Assembly (NCBI GenBank): GCA_035316885.1
Contig: DATHII010000121.1
Coordinates: 1-49,711, forward strand
Source of the DNA: DASRTE01 sp035316885
Lineage (GTDB): Bacteria > Actinomycetota > Actinomycetes > Jiangellales > Jiangellaceae
DNA length: 49,711 bases
Reading direction: 5' to 3'
Shown here: one piece after another, positions 15,678 through 23,719 of the stretch
How positions within the stretch are numbered: the first letter of the stretch is position 1
How the letters are laid out: each line of letters begins with the position of its first letter
Made by a program: the position numbers and the translations under genes
Notes under the pieces: generated by a model
The model's input: the letters and a program-made list of their open reading frames with translations, nothing else
Told to the model about the DNA's origin: nothing
Databases searched by the model: none

Positions 15678-16413
15678 TCAGCGGTTCGGGCGCAGCACGA
15701 AGTCGTGCTCGACGAGATAGCTGCCATCGGCCTGTGGCACGAAGTCCTCGATCAGGCTTCCCTTCACGCCGAAGACCGTGTCGGACTCCAGGTACCACGG
15801 GTGGCGTTCGCACGCCCGCAGCAACCGGCCGAGGGACGGCCGTCGTCGGGGATCGCGTAGCTGACCGGGCGGACCGTCCAGAACCTGTAGCGACCGTCGC
15901 CGGCTGCCCGGAACCGGCCTCGCAGGTTGCCGTCGGGCTGGGCGTCTTCCTGCACGGCGTAGAGCCCGTTCGACGCGGTTTGCCAGATGTCGAGCACGGC
16001 ACCGCGCAGGGGCGACCCGTCGACCGACCGCACCGACCCCGTGACCAGCGTAGGAGCACCTGCATCGTCGGACTCCGCGATGCTGTCGCCGAGTTCGCGC
16101 CAGGGTGCACCAGGGACGTAGAAGGGTCCGAGGATGGTCGACTCGGTCGCGTGCTCGTCGGCGCCGTGGGCGACGATGTCGACCAGCGAGGACAGCCCGA
16201 GTGTCCGACAACAGGATGAACTCCTGCCGCTTGTCGTCGGACATCTGCCCCACCGCGGTGAGGAACCGGATCCCGGCGAGCCAATCCGCCTCGGTCAGCC
16301 CGACCTCGCGCGCGAAAGCGTGCAGATGCCGCACCGCGGCTGGTGTCCAGACGGGCGACGACCTCTGCCGTGAGCTCGTCCTCCGTCAGTGGACCGGTGA
16401 GCGGTGCGGACAT
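15678..16413 (-). pseudogene. Broken intradiol (hydroxyquinol/catechol 1,2-type) dioxygenase
   Basis: Pieces of one protein are spread over three frames: MSAPLTGPLTEDELTAEVVA, then RHLHAFAREVGLTEADWLAG, then ATESTILGPFYVPGAPWREL with GAVLDIWQTASNGLYAVQED and YRFWTVRPVSYAIPDDG, then ESDTVFGVKGSLIEDFVPQA. At least three frameshifts separate them. In addition, RHPW is joined directly to YLESD, so the segment that normally carries the two iron-binding histidines and the PGY loop (about 30 residues) is deleted. Such an enzyme cannot hold its Fe(III) even if the frame were restored. It lies downstream of the maleylacetate reductase, the position of the HapG/PnpG-type gene in other hydroquinone clusters. 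Confidence 0.8.
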
Positions 16414-16522
16414 GCGGTACTCCTAGCTCGTAGCTCGTACCCCACCTCGCACTGGTCCGCTACCGGGTTGACGATGTCGGGCGTGCTCGACGCGAGGATC
16501 AGGTCGACCTCGTCGTCGTTGA

Positions 16523-17593
16523 TCAGCTCGGCGTGGCTTCGGGACGTCGCCCGTTGTACGCCGCGAGGAGCAGCTCGCAGACCGCTTCCGCGTCGACCGG
16601 ACGCGGATTGTCCGGCGGAGCGCTCGCGACGATCGCCGCAGCCTCGGCCGCATCGGATAGACGGAAGCCCACCGCCGCCAAGGAGGTCGGAGCGCCGATC
16701 GCCGTGGCGAGGTCCCACAGCCGTCCGGCCGGGTCGTTGCCACCGAGTGCACGCGCAGCCCGCGACATCGGCAGCGGGGCGTAGGGCGCATTGAACGCCG
16801 TCGCGTACGGCAGCACGGCGGAGTGGGTCTCCGCGTGCGGCATGTCGTAGGTGCCGCCGAGGACGTGGCAGACCTTGTGGTGGATGCCCATGCCGGAGTT
16901 GCCGAGGACCCACCCGGCAAGCCAGGCGCCATAGAGCGCGTCGCCCCGAGCGTCGACGTCGGCCGGGTCCGCGACGACTCGCGGGAGGGCGTCAGCCAGC
17001 GCGCGGATGCCGTCCTCCGCCAGCACCGCGGTCACCGGCGTCCCGCCCGACGCGTACATGCCTTCGACGCAGTGGGCCAGCGCGTTCATGCCGCTGGCTG
17101 CGGAGACGTCCACCGGCAGGCCCACCGTCAGTGCGGGGTCGTAGACGACGACGCGGGGAAGCACCACCGGGTCTCGCCCGGTCGTCTTCCGATGTCCCTC
17201 GGTGACACCCCAGATCGGCGTCATCTCGCTGCCCGCGTAGGTCGTGGGTACGGCCAGCACGGGTAACGACGTCTCCTTCGCGACCGCCTTGGCCAGCCCG
17301 GTCGCCGATCCGCCGCCGAGGCACACGACGAGATCGACGGCGTGCTGCGCGGCCAGGGCCGTGGCGGCCGCCGCGGCCTCGACCGGGACGTGCATGACGA
17401 CGTCGTCGATCCGGGCGGCCAGCCGTGTTCCCAGTGCGGCGGCGAGCTGATCGGCCTGCGCCTTGGCGGCACGGTCCCCGATGAGCAGCACCCGCTCACT
17501 GCCGAGGCGTGCGATCTCGTCCGGAACCCTGGACAGCGCTCCCACCCCGAACACCACGCGCGCGGTGGGAACGTCGTGGACGAAGTCCTTCAT
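16523..17593 (-). CDS. hapF: Maleylacetate reductase
   Basis: 356 residues of the iron-type alcohol dehydrogenase family. Maleylacetate reductase converts maleylacetate to 3-oxoadipate with NAD(P)H. Features: N terminus MKDFVHDVPTARVVFGVGAL, nucleotide-binding VVCLGGGSATGLAKAVAKET, the family stretch PTTYAGSEMTPIWGVTEG, and the metal-region histidines in HHKVCHVLGG and DMPHAETHSAVLPYATA. Start at the ATG at 17593, which overlaps the NTF2-like gene stop by 4 bp. The longer upstream frame is noise. It is in order with hapC, hapD and hapE, so its substrate is most likely the product of 4-hydroxymuconic semialdehyde oxidation. About 110 bp without a gene separate it from the dioxygenase pseudogene. 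Confidence 0.9.
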   Translation of the reverse strand: MKDFVHDVPTARVVFGVGALSRVPDEIARLGSERVLLIGDRAAKAQADQLAAALGTRLAARIDDVVMHVPVEAAAAATALAAQHAVDLVVCLGGGSATGLAKAVAKETSLPVLAVPTTYAGSEMTPIWGVTEGHRKTTGRDPVVLPRVVVYDPALTVGLPVDVSAASGMNALAHCVEGMYASGGTPVTAVLAEDGIRALADALPRVVADPADVDARGDALYGAWLAGWVLGNSGMGIHHKVCHVLGGTYDMPHAETHSAVLPYATAFNAPYAPLPMSRAARALGGNDPAGRLWDLATAIGAPTSLAAVGFRLSDAAEAAAIVASAPPDNPRPVDAEAVCELLLAAYNGRRPEATPS

Positions 17594-18066
17594 CCGGAGC
17601 CGTCCTGCTCGGCGAGCCACGGGTAGCGCCCGGTGTCCTTGCCGGCGTAGTCGGGATCCAGGTAGATGAAACACCGTTGGATCAGCCAGTCCCGGATCTC
17701 GAACACGTCACACCACCGCCCGGCGCCCCAGTCGGGCACACCCGCCCGCCAGGGTCCGTCCCGATGCTCGCCGTGGCTGGTGCCCTCGCACGCCAACAGG
17801 TCGGTCCCGGAGAGGATCCAGGTGAACGCGGCGTAGTCGTGGACGATTCCTTTCAGCGTGCCGCCGACGTCGCCGAACAGCCGCCCGATCTCTTCCTTGC
17901 CGGTGGCCAGGCCCCACTTCGGGAAGTACACCTGGGCGTCGTCGGCGAACAGGTCGAGGATGCTGCCTCCGGTCGAGGTGACCCCGGCGTTGTCGAATGC
18001 CTTGAGATACTCCAGGGCGACGGACTTGCGCTGCTCGTCGGTCATTGTCTGGCGGGTGAGAGCCAT
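17590..18066 (-). CDS. NTF2/SnoaL-like protein of the hydroquinone operon
   Basis: 158 residues with a cystatin-like (NTF2) fold pattern: an N-terminal helix (RKSVALEYLKAFDNAG), ILDLFADDAQVYFPKWG, GKEEIGRLFGDV, and strands containing YAAFTWILSGTDLLACEGTS and WCDVFEIRDWLIQRCFIYLD followed by PDY. This superfamily includes isomerases, dehydratases and small ligand binders; its role here is unknown. GGAGGA lies just upstream of the ATG. It is translationally coupled to maleylacetate reductase (ATGA overlap at 17590-17593) and sits between the dehydrogenase and the reductase, so a small-molecule step or removal of an unstable pathway intermediate is possible (inference). Confidence 0.78.
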   Translation of the reverse strand: MALTRQTMTDEQRKSVALEYLKAFDNAGVTSTGGSILDLFADDAQVYFPKWGLATGKEEIGRLFGDVGGTLKGIVHDYAAFTWILSGTDLLACEGTSHGEHRDGPWRAGVPDWGAGRWCDVFEIRDWLIQRCFIYLDPDYAGKDTGRYPWLAEQDGSG

Positions 18067-18129
18067 GGGGATTCCTCCTTCGGCCGCACAGTGTGCGGCA
18101 CCCCCGTTACGACATGTCGGACCGGCGGA

Positions 18130-19596
18130 TCAGGCTCGTGGGTAGAACGGGGGAAGCTGGGCGTCGACGTTGATCCACACGGCTTTCGCCTCCGTGTACT
18201 CGTGCATCGCCTCGAAGCCCATCTCGCGGCCGTAGCCGGACGCCCCCGTGCCGCCGAACGGCGACCCCGGGTTGACGCGCTTGTACGAGTTGACCCAGAC
18301 CATGCCGGCCCTCAGGTCGCGGGACATCCGGTGCGCCCGGGACAGGTCGCGGGTCCACAGCCCTGCGCCCAGCGCGTAGTCGACCCCGTTGGCCAGCTCG
18401 AGCGCCTGCACGTCTGAGTCGAACGTGTGCACGGTCATGAACGGCCCGAACACCTCTTCCGAGGCGACCCGGCTACCCGGCTCCGCGCGCACGATGGTCG
18501 GCCACACGTAGCACCCACCCGCCAAGGCTGGTGCGTCGGGAGGCTCGCCGCCGGTGAGCACCTCGCCCCCCTCGTCCACCGCGACCTTGACGTAGGACAG
18601 CACCCGGTCCCGGTGCTGGGGCGAGGTGAGCGGTCCCATCTCGGTGTCCGGCGCCTTGGGGTCGCCGAGGCGGATCGACTCGGCGAGGGCGACCAGCCCG
18701 GCGAGGAACTCCTCGGCGACGGACTCGTGCACGATCAGCCGGCTCGCCGCGATGCAGGCCTGGCCCTGGTTGTGGAAGATGCCGAACGCTGTGCCGGCCA
18801 CCGCGGCGGCCAGGTCGGCGTCGGGGAACACCACGTTGGCGCCCTTGCCGCCCAGCTCGAGGTGCACCCGCTTGAGGCTGGCCGCACTCGAGGTGACGAC
18901 CCGGCGTCCGATGTCGGTGGAGCCGGTGAACGACACCTTGGCCACGTCGGGATGGTCCAGGATCCGCTGGCCGGCGAGCTGCCCGTAACCGGGGACGACG
19001 TTGACGACACCGGCGGGAAAGCCCACCTCGGCGGCGAGCTCGGCGACGCGAAGCGCGCTCAGCGGCGTGAGCTCCGACGGCTTGAGCACCACCGTGTTCC
19101 CAGCGGCCAGAGCCGGGCCCATCTTCCAGCTGGTGAACATCACCGGGAAGTTCCACGGCACGATCTGCCCGATCACGCCGAGCGGTTCCCTGATCACGTA
19201 GTCGAGGAAGCCGCGCTCGACCGGAACCACAGAGCCTTGGAACTTGTCGGCCATCCCGCCGAAATAGCGGAAGGTCGCCGCCGTGCGGGGCACGTCGAGA
19301 CCACGGGTGTCACGCAGCGGGTGACCCGTGTCCCTGGTCTCGAGAAGCGCCAGCGAATCCGCGTCCGCCTCGATGGCGTCCGCCAGTCGGAGCAGGAGCC
19401 GACCGCGGTCGGCGGCCGGGGTGAGCCGCCAGTCGTCGAAGGCCGCCGCCGCCGCCTGGACTGCCCGGTCGACATCGTCGGCCTTGGCTTCGGCGATCTC
19501 AGCCAGCAGGCTGCCGTCGTGCGGATCGCGGACCTCGAGGGTCGAGCCGTCCACGGCGTCGACGAACTCGCCGCCGACGAACAGCCTCGTCTGCAT
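18130..19596 (-). CDS. hapE: Aldehyde dehydrogenase, probable 4-hydroxymuconic semialdehyde dehydrogenase
   Basis: 488 residues, a complete class ALDH. Catalytic and binding motifs: PWNFPVMFTSWKMGPALAAG for NAD binding, VSFTGSTDIGRRV, the general-base glutamate in LELGGKGANVVF, and the catalytic cysteine in NQGQACIAASRLIV. The tail PFGGTGASGYGREMGFEAMH is typical. The start ATG is at 19596; the longer frame upstream runs into the next gene. By position (after hapD, before maleylacetate reductase) it most likely oxidises 4-hydroxymuconic semialdehyde to maleylacetate. The family assignment is certain; the substrate is inferred from context. Confidence 0.88.
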   Translation of the reverse strand: MQTRLFVGGEFVDAVDGSTLEVRDPHDGSLLAEIAEAKADDVDRAVQAAAAAFDDWRLTPAADRGRLLLRLADAIEADADSLALLETRDTGHPLRDTRGLDVPRTAATFRYFGGMADKFQGSVVPVERGFLDYVIREPLGVIGQIVPWNFPVMFTSWKMGPALAAGNTVVLKPSELTPLSALRVAELAAEVGFPAGVVNVVPGYGQLAGQRILDHPDVAKVSFTGSTDIGRRVVTSSAASLKRVHLELGGKGANVVFPDADLAAAVAGTAFGIFHNQGQACIAASRLIVHESVAEEFLAGLVALAESIRLGDPKAPDTEMGPLTSPQHRDRVLSYVKVAVDEGGEVLTGGEPPDAPALAGGCYVWPTIVRAEPGSRVASEEVFGPFMTVHTFDSDVQALELANGVDYALGAGLWTRDLSRAHRMSRDLRAGMVWVNSYKRVNPGSPFGGTGASGYGREMGFEAMHEYTEAKAVWINVDAQLPPFYPRA

Positions 19597-19615
19597 GTCC
19601 CGGCTCGCCGGGAGG

Positions 19616-20608
19616 TCAGAATTCGACGGGGTACGTCGGCGTCTTGCCGCTGGCGATGAGTTCCGGGAGGTCGGGAGAGCCGTTCTCCCAGACCAGGAGC
19701 ATGGACCGCTTGGGTGCATACCCTTGGTGACGGATGTCGGCCGGCATCGCCGAGACGTCGCCGGGCTTCATGACGACCCGGGCGCGCACCCCTCCGGCAT
19801 CGCGGTCCTCGACCTCCCAGTAGATCTCGTCCGAGAGCTGGACGAACCATTCGACCCGGTCGTTGCCGTGGATGATCGGGAGGATGTACTCCTCGGTCGT
19901 CGGGCAGAACAGGCTGTCCTTGCACACGCTCACCACGGACGGGTTCCAGGTGACCTGGGATCGGGACAGGTAGGCGAACAGGCTGTACGCCGCCACCTCG
20001 CCCTCGAACCCGGGCTCGACCTCGATGTCGGGCTCGTCCTGGGAAACGTCGGCGAACATGCGGTTGATCGGGTGCCCGTTGTCGTCGTTGCGAAGCTCCT
20101 CGTCGCCCGGCACGTTGACCATGCGCTGCGCCGCCACCCGGCGTCGGGTGATCGCCTCGGTGTTGGAACCGTGCCGGATACCGAACGCGGACCCGGTCTC
20201 GTGCGGCGAGGCGAATGGGTCGAACCCGTCGTTCGTCCATTCGTCGAGCATGGATTTGAACGTCTCGCGGATGAGCGGCGTCTCGATGTTCTCGTAGTAG
20301 TCGAGCTCCGCCTTGCGGTACGCGTCGTTGTAGCGGCCGGCGAAGATGTCGACCGTGCCGTAGTGGTTCATGGTCCCGAAGACACCGTCGAAGTTGACGA
20401 TGCCGTAGAAGAAGTCCCAGGCCACATCGCGCTGAAGCGCGCGCAGGAATGCGTCGACGCTCATGATGTGAGAGCCGGTGGGCCAGGAGATGTACGCGAA
20501 GAACTCGTCGCGCCGGAACCGGAACTCGCCAAGGGCGAACTCGCGGTAACCATGCGCGTTGGCCTCGGTCGACGTGACCTCGACGCTGGGTGCGGTTTCG
20601 ACGCTCAT
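19616..20608 (-). CDS. hapD: Hydroquinone 1,2-dioxygenase large subunit (HapD/PnpD-like)
   Basis: 330 residues, close to the roughly 38-kDa beta subunit of two-component hydroquinone dioxygenases. These Fe(II) enzymes open the ring of hydroquinone between C1 and C2 to give 4-hydroxymuconic semialdehyde. Recognisable regions are AFLRALQRDVAWDFFYGIVN, then FDGVFGTMNHYGTVDIFAGR, and the C-terminal cupin-like part with YILPIIHGNDRVEWFVQLSD and VMKPGDVSAMPADIRHQGYA. Candidate metal ligands His and Glu occur in that part, but I cannot assign them without a structure. The gene starts 34 bp after the small subunit and is followed 19 bp later by the dehydrogenase. Assignment rests on sequence feel plus the conserved gene order. 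Confidence 0.8.
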   Translation of the reverse strand: MSVETAPSVEVTSTEANAHGYREFALGEFRFRRDEFFAYISWPTGSHIMSVDAFLRALQRDVAWDFFYGIVNFDGVFGTMNHYGTVDIFAGRYNDAYRKAELDYYENIETPLIRETFKSMLDEWTNDGFDPFASPHETGSAFGIRHGSNTEAITRRRVAAQRMVNVPGDEELRNDDNGHPINRMFADVSQDEPDIEVEPGFEGEVAAYSLFAYLSRSQVTWNPSVVSVCKDSLFCPTTEEYILPIIHGNDRVEWFVQLSDEIYWEVEDRDAGGVRARVVMKPGDVSAMPADIRHQGYAPKRSMLLVWENGSPDLPELIASGKTPTYPVEF

Positions 20609-20642
20609 CGGCTGCTCGCTCCTCGGGTTCGTCGATCGTCAG

Positions 20643-21179
20643 TCAACGGGTCTGGCAGATCTCGGCCCAGCGGTACAACGTGTCCGGGCCGGCGACCGTC
20701 TGCTGCAGAATCACCGACGGCTCCGCCGCGGTGAAGCGGTACGCGGCACCTGCGGGGAGCAGGGCCTGGTGGCCCCGCCGGCAGGTGAGCCTGCCCATGC
20801 GCGGGCCGTCGGGTTCGCCGTCGAGTGCGACCGAGCCGGCGGCGTCGGCCGCCAACGGCGACTCGCCGAGCTTGATCAAGTCGATCACGACCTCACCGTC
20901 GAGCACCAGCGCGAACTCGTCATGGGCGGCGGTGCGCCAGGCACTGACGCCTTCGGCTCTGATGGCCTCGAGCACGTACTCCATGTTCTTGGCGACCGCG
21001 ACCTTCTCGTAGGGCTTCGAGGTGGCCGCGACCTCGAACACGTTGGAGAACGCGTAGTGACGTGGATCGTCGTTGATGATCTCGACGCCGCCCTTGTCGT
21101 AGGCGGCGAGAGAGCCGAGCTTGGTCACGTACGTCTCGGCCTCGAAGGCCCCCGACGGCGTCCGAACACCCTGACTCAC
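20643..21179 (-). CDS. hapC: Hydroquinone 1,2-dioxygenase small subunit (HapC/PnpC-like)
   Basis: 178 residues from the GTG at 21179, which has a clear GGGAGG (21186-21191) six bases upstream. An in-frame GTG at 21230 is possible but lacks a ribosome site. The protein starts VSQGVRTPSGAFEAETYVTK and contains GGVEIINDDPRHYAFSNVFE, AAHDEFALVLDGEVVIDLIK and a cupin-like end with RGHQALLPAGAAYRF. The size fits the roughly 18-kDa alpha subunit of hydroquinone dioxygenase. It is the first gene of the hap-type operon; a possible regulator site (21233-21247) lies upstream. Confidence 0.78.
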   Translation of the reverse strand: MSQGVRTPSGAFEAETYVTKLGSLAAYDKGGVEIINDDPRHYAFSNVFEVAATSKPYEKVAVAKNMEYVLEAIRAEGVSAWRTAAHDEFALVLDGEVVIDLIKLGESPLAADAAGSVALDGEPDGPRMGRLTCRRGHQALLPAGAAYRFTAAEPSVILQQTVAGPDTLYRWAEICQTR

Positions 21180-21232
21180 CGTGTGCCTCCCGAGCTCGAC
21201 GATCTCCGGCCGTGTGCGATCTGCGAACACTC

Positions 21233-21247
21233 ATTCGCCCAGTGAAC
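21233..21247. promoter_or_regulatory. Possible IclR-type operator (TTC-N7-GAA) upstream of hapC
   Basis: ATTCGCCCAGTGAAC contains TTC and GAA arms seven bases apart. The same spacing occurs at 27186-27200 upstream of pcaI. Both operons belong to one pathway and an IclR regulator is encoded between them. The motif is short, so chance is a real alternative. Confidence 0.25.
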
Positions 21248-21312
21248 ACGCTCATCCTCCGGCCGGGCCCATCGGATGTCAACAGCCCGACGGGGTAGTT
21301 CCGGCGGCGAGC

Positions 21313-22065
21313 TCAGGTCCGCCGAGCATGCAGGATGGGAGTCGCCCCCACCACGAGAGAGCGCACCTGGGCCAGCAGATCGGCCACGTCGACCTCGTCG
21401 GCCACCGTCACCCGGACCACGTCCACGCCCGCCGCAGCCAGGTCGAGTGCCTGGGTCTGCGCCTGCTCGTGGGTGCCGAACAGGCCGCCCTTGCGCGGGT
21501 CGTGCTCGCCGGACAGGCGGGGGTCGCGCCGGGCCCGCGCGTCGGCCTCGCTGTACGTCCGGCCAATCGACACCGGCACGGCTGCGACGACCTGGTGACG
21601 GTCCCGTGGCATCCCGGCGGCTGCTCGGTCCGCGACCGCCGCCCGTACGCCGTCCAGCACCGCCGCCCGGCTACCCGCCGCGACGACCGTGCCCGCTGCG
21701 GCCGGATCGAAGGTGGGCAGACGCACCCGCTCGCGCCACGCGGCCGCTCCACCGACCGCATCGACGAGGTCGTCCGACGCGCCCTCGATCTCGAGCAGGG
21801 CACCACCGCCGTGGCCGGACCGCAATGCGGCGGCGACCCCGGCTGCTTCCCCTGTCACGACCAGGCCGACCCGCGCGCTGCCCGCCGCCGCGCCCAGGGC
21901 GTCCAACCGGCCCGGCTGGGGCCACCCGTACTCACCCCCGGCGGGCAACCACACCTCCGCGTAGCCCAAGCGGACGGCCAGGGTGGCCGCGTGGTCCTGA
22001 GCGGATGGGTCGTGTTCGGGATGGAGCGTCAGTCCGAGGTCGAACAGGACCTCTGGCGCAGGCAT
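21313..22065 (-). CDS. Luciferase-like monooxygenase (LLM class)
   Basis: 250 residues, at the short end for this family. The bacterial-luciferase TIM-barrel pattern is visible: FDLGLTLHPEHDPSAQDHAA, then RLGYAEVWLPAGGEYGWPQP, VGLVVTGEAAGVAAAL, and the C-terminal GTHEQAQTQALDLAAAGVDV. Members use FMNH2 or F420; in actinobacteria F420-dependent forms are common, but the cofactor cannot be told here. It lies 133 bp upstream of hapC in the same direction. A role in generating the hydroquinone or in a related oxidation is possible. Its start is only 24 bp from the divergent CoxE-like gene, so the promoters of the two must overlap their coding regions or one start is wrong. Confidence 0.75.
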   Translation of the reverse strand: MPAPEVLFDLGLTLHPEHDPSAQDHAATLAVRLGYAEVWLPAGGEYGWPQPGRLDALGAAAGSARVGLVVTGEAAGVAAALRSGHGGGALLEIEGASDDLVDAVGGAAAWRERVRLPTFDPAAAGTVVAAGSRAAVLDGVRAAVADRAAAGMPRDRHQVVAAVPVSIGRTYSEADARARRDPRLSGEHDPRKGGLFGTHEQAQTQALDLAAAGVDVVRVTVADEVDVADLLAQVRSLVVGATPILHARRT

Positions 22066-22089
22066 CCGACGCCCCCTAAGCTGTTCGAT

Positions 22090-23478
22090 ATGCGGACCAT
22101 CGTTCGCGAAGCGTACGACACCCCGGGGTTACCGTCCACCGTGCTCGGCCCTGTGCTTGCGCTGACCCGCCGGCTGCGCGAAGGCGGATTGCCGGTCTCG
22201 ACCGGCGAGTCCATCGACGCGGTCCGCGCCCTCGCCCAGGTCGACCCCGGCCGTCGGGTGCAGGTGCGCGCGGCCTTGCGGGCGAGCCTGGTGAAGGATC
22301 CGGCGCACGACGACGTCTTCGCCCTCGCGTTCGAAGCCGTGTTCCTCCGACCGCGTGACCGGGCCGGTCGCGACCCGGACGTCCGGCCCCGGCGGTCGTC
22401 CCGTGTCGTTCGCGGCGACGACACCACTGACGCACTCGCCGACGCGATCACCGCCGGTGACAACGCGGAGGTGGACCGGCTGCTCGACGACGCCGTCGAC
22501 CGTTGGGCCGGCGAACCGGACGGACGCTCGGTCGAGCACCACGTCCAGCGGGTCCTGCGCGGCGTCGACCTCGCCCGGCTCTTCCGGCGCGTCCTGCAAC
22601 CGGACCCAGGGGCCGACACCCTGCAGCGCAACGTCGGTGCTGCGGAGGCGAACGCGCGGATGGAGGAGATCCGCCGCCGGATCGAGGCACTGGTCGCCGC
22701 CTCGCTCGGCGACCTGGTGGGAGCGCCACCGGCGCAACCGGATGCGCTCGAGGACACACCATTGCTGCGAGCAGGGCCCGACGAGTTGGCGGCCCTGCGA
22801 AGCACGGTCCGGCCACTTGCCCGCCGCCTCGCGACCCGCCTGGGTCGCAAGGCACGTCGCCGCGGCCACGGCACGCTCGACATGCGCCGCACCCTGCGCC
22901 GCTCGATCGCCTCGGGGGGAGTTCCGATCGACATCGTGCTGAAGCGGCGCCACCCGACCAAGCCCGACCTCGTCGTCCTGTGCGACGTGTCGGGCTCGAC
23001 GGCCCAGTTCGCGCCGTTCACACTGGCGCTCCTGCACGCAGTGCACCAGGAGTTCCGACGGGTGCGGTCCTTTGTGTTCGTCGACGGCATCGTCGAGATC
23101 ACCGATCTGCTCGAGTCGTCCCCCGGCGTACTCGACCCCCGTCACCTGCTCGACCGCCGCGGCCTGATGGCGCGCGACGGACGTAGCGACTATGCGCTCG
23201 CCTTCGAGCATTTCCTCCGGGCCTGGCCCGACGCCGTCAGCCCGAAGTCCACGGTGATCATCTGCGGCGACGCCCGCTCGCACGACCGGAGGCCGGCGGC
23301 GCCGGCCATGGCCGAGCTGGGCCGCAGGTCGCGCCGCCTGTACTGGCTCGATCCGGAGCCGCGGGCGGAGTGGGATCTCGCCGACTCCGACCTCGCCCTC
23401 TACGAGATGTACTGCACCGACGTCTTCGAGGTGTCGACCCTGCGCCAGCTCGCCGAGTGTGTCGCCCGCATCGCCTAG
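22090..23478 (+). CDS. CoxE-like von Willebrand factor A (VWA) domain protein
   Basis: 462 residues. CoxE-type proteins pair with MoxR/CoxD ATPases as metallo-chaperones, best known in carbon monoxide dehydrogenase maturation. The N-terminal half carries the CoxE pattern (RRLREGGLPVSTGESIDAVR and RALAQVD). The VWA domain (about 290-462) has the MIDAS motif DVSGSTAQF, a conserved SFVFVDGIVEITDLL, and TVIICGDARSHD. The start is uncertain: the ATG at 22090 has no ribosome site, and a GTG at 22141 is an alternative. The matching ATPase is convergent at 23720-24610. No CO dehydrogenase genes are present in this window, so the client enzyme is unknown. About 240 bp with no visible gene lie between the two. 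Confidence 0.85.
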   Translation: MRTIVREAYDTPGLPSTVLGPVLALTRRLREGGLPVSTGESIDAVRALAQVDPGRRVQVRAALRASLVKDPAHDDVFALAFEAVFLRPRDRAGRDPDVRPRRSSRVVRGDDTTDALADAITAGDNAEVDRLLDDAVDRWAGEPDGRSVEHHVQRVLRGVDLARLFRRVLQPDPGADTLQRNVGAAEANARMEEIRRRIEALVAASLGDLVGAPPAQPDALEDTPLLRAGPDELAALRSTVRPLARRLATRLGRKARRRGHGTLDMRRTLRRSIASGGVPIDIVLKRRHPTKPDLVVLCDVSGSTAQFAPFTLALLHAVHQEFRRVRSFVFVDGIVEITDLLESSPGVLDPRHLLDRRGLMARDGRSDYALAFEHFLRAWPDAVSPKSTVIICGDARSHDRRPAAPAMAELGRRSRRLYWLDPEPRAEWDLADSDLALYEMYCTDVFEVSTLRQLAECVARIA

Positions 23479-23719
23479 TCCGGCTGGCCAACCCTGAGCT
23501 CGTCGACCTGCCCACCTCGAACGACGTCGTCGGAGGTCGCTGACACTCGCCTTGATCGATGTGAGATCAGGCCGAAGCCGCATGAGGCTGGTATCGCCCC
23601 GGAGGCTGTCGCAAATTGGAGGCTTGCCGCTATCGGCCGGAAATCTGCCGGCGCTCGTCGCATGGCACGCGACTGGTGCCCGCAGCCGGAACACGCCCGC
23701 AGCTCGCGCCCGGGGTCGG

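Noticed and set aside
21250..21285. Possible palindrome copy near hapC (CATCC...GGATG)
   Set aside because: Arms are about 20 bp apart and lack the 17-bp spacing and flanks of the other sites.
23636..23652. Small hairpin GCCGG/CCGGC between the CoxE and MoxR genes as terminator
   Set aside because: Only a 5-bp stem, 157 bp after the CoxE stop and 68 bp from the MoxR stop, with no T-run. Too weak to call.
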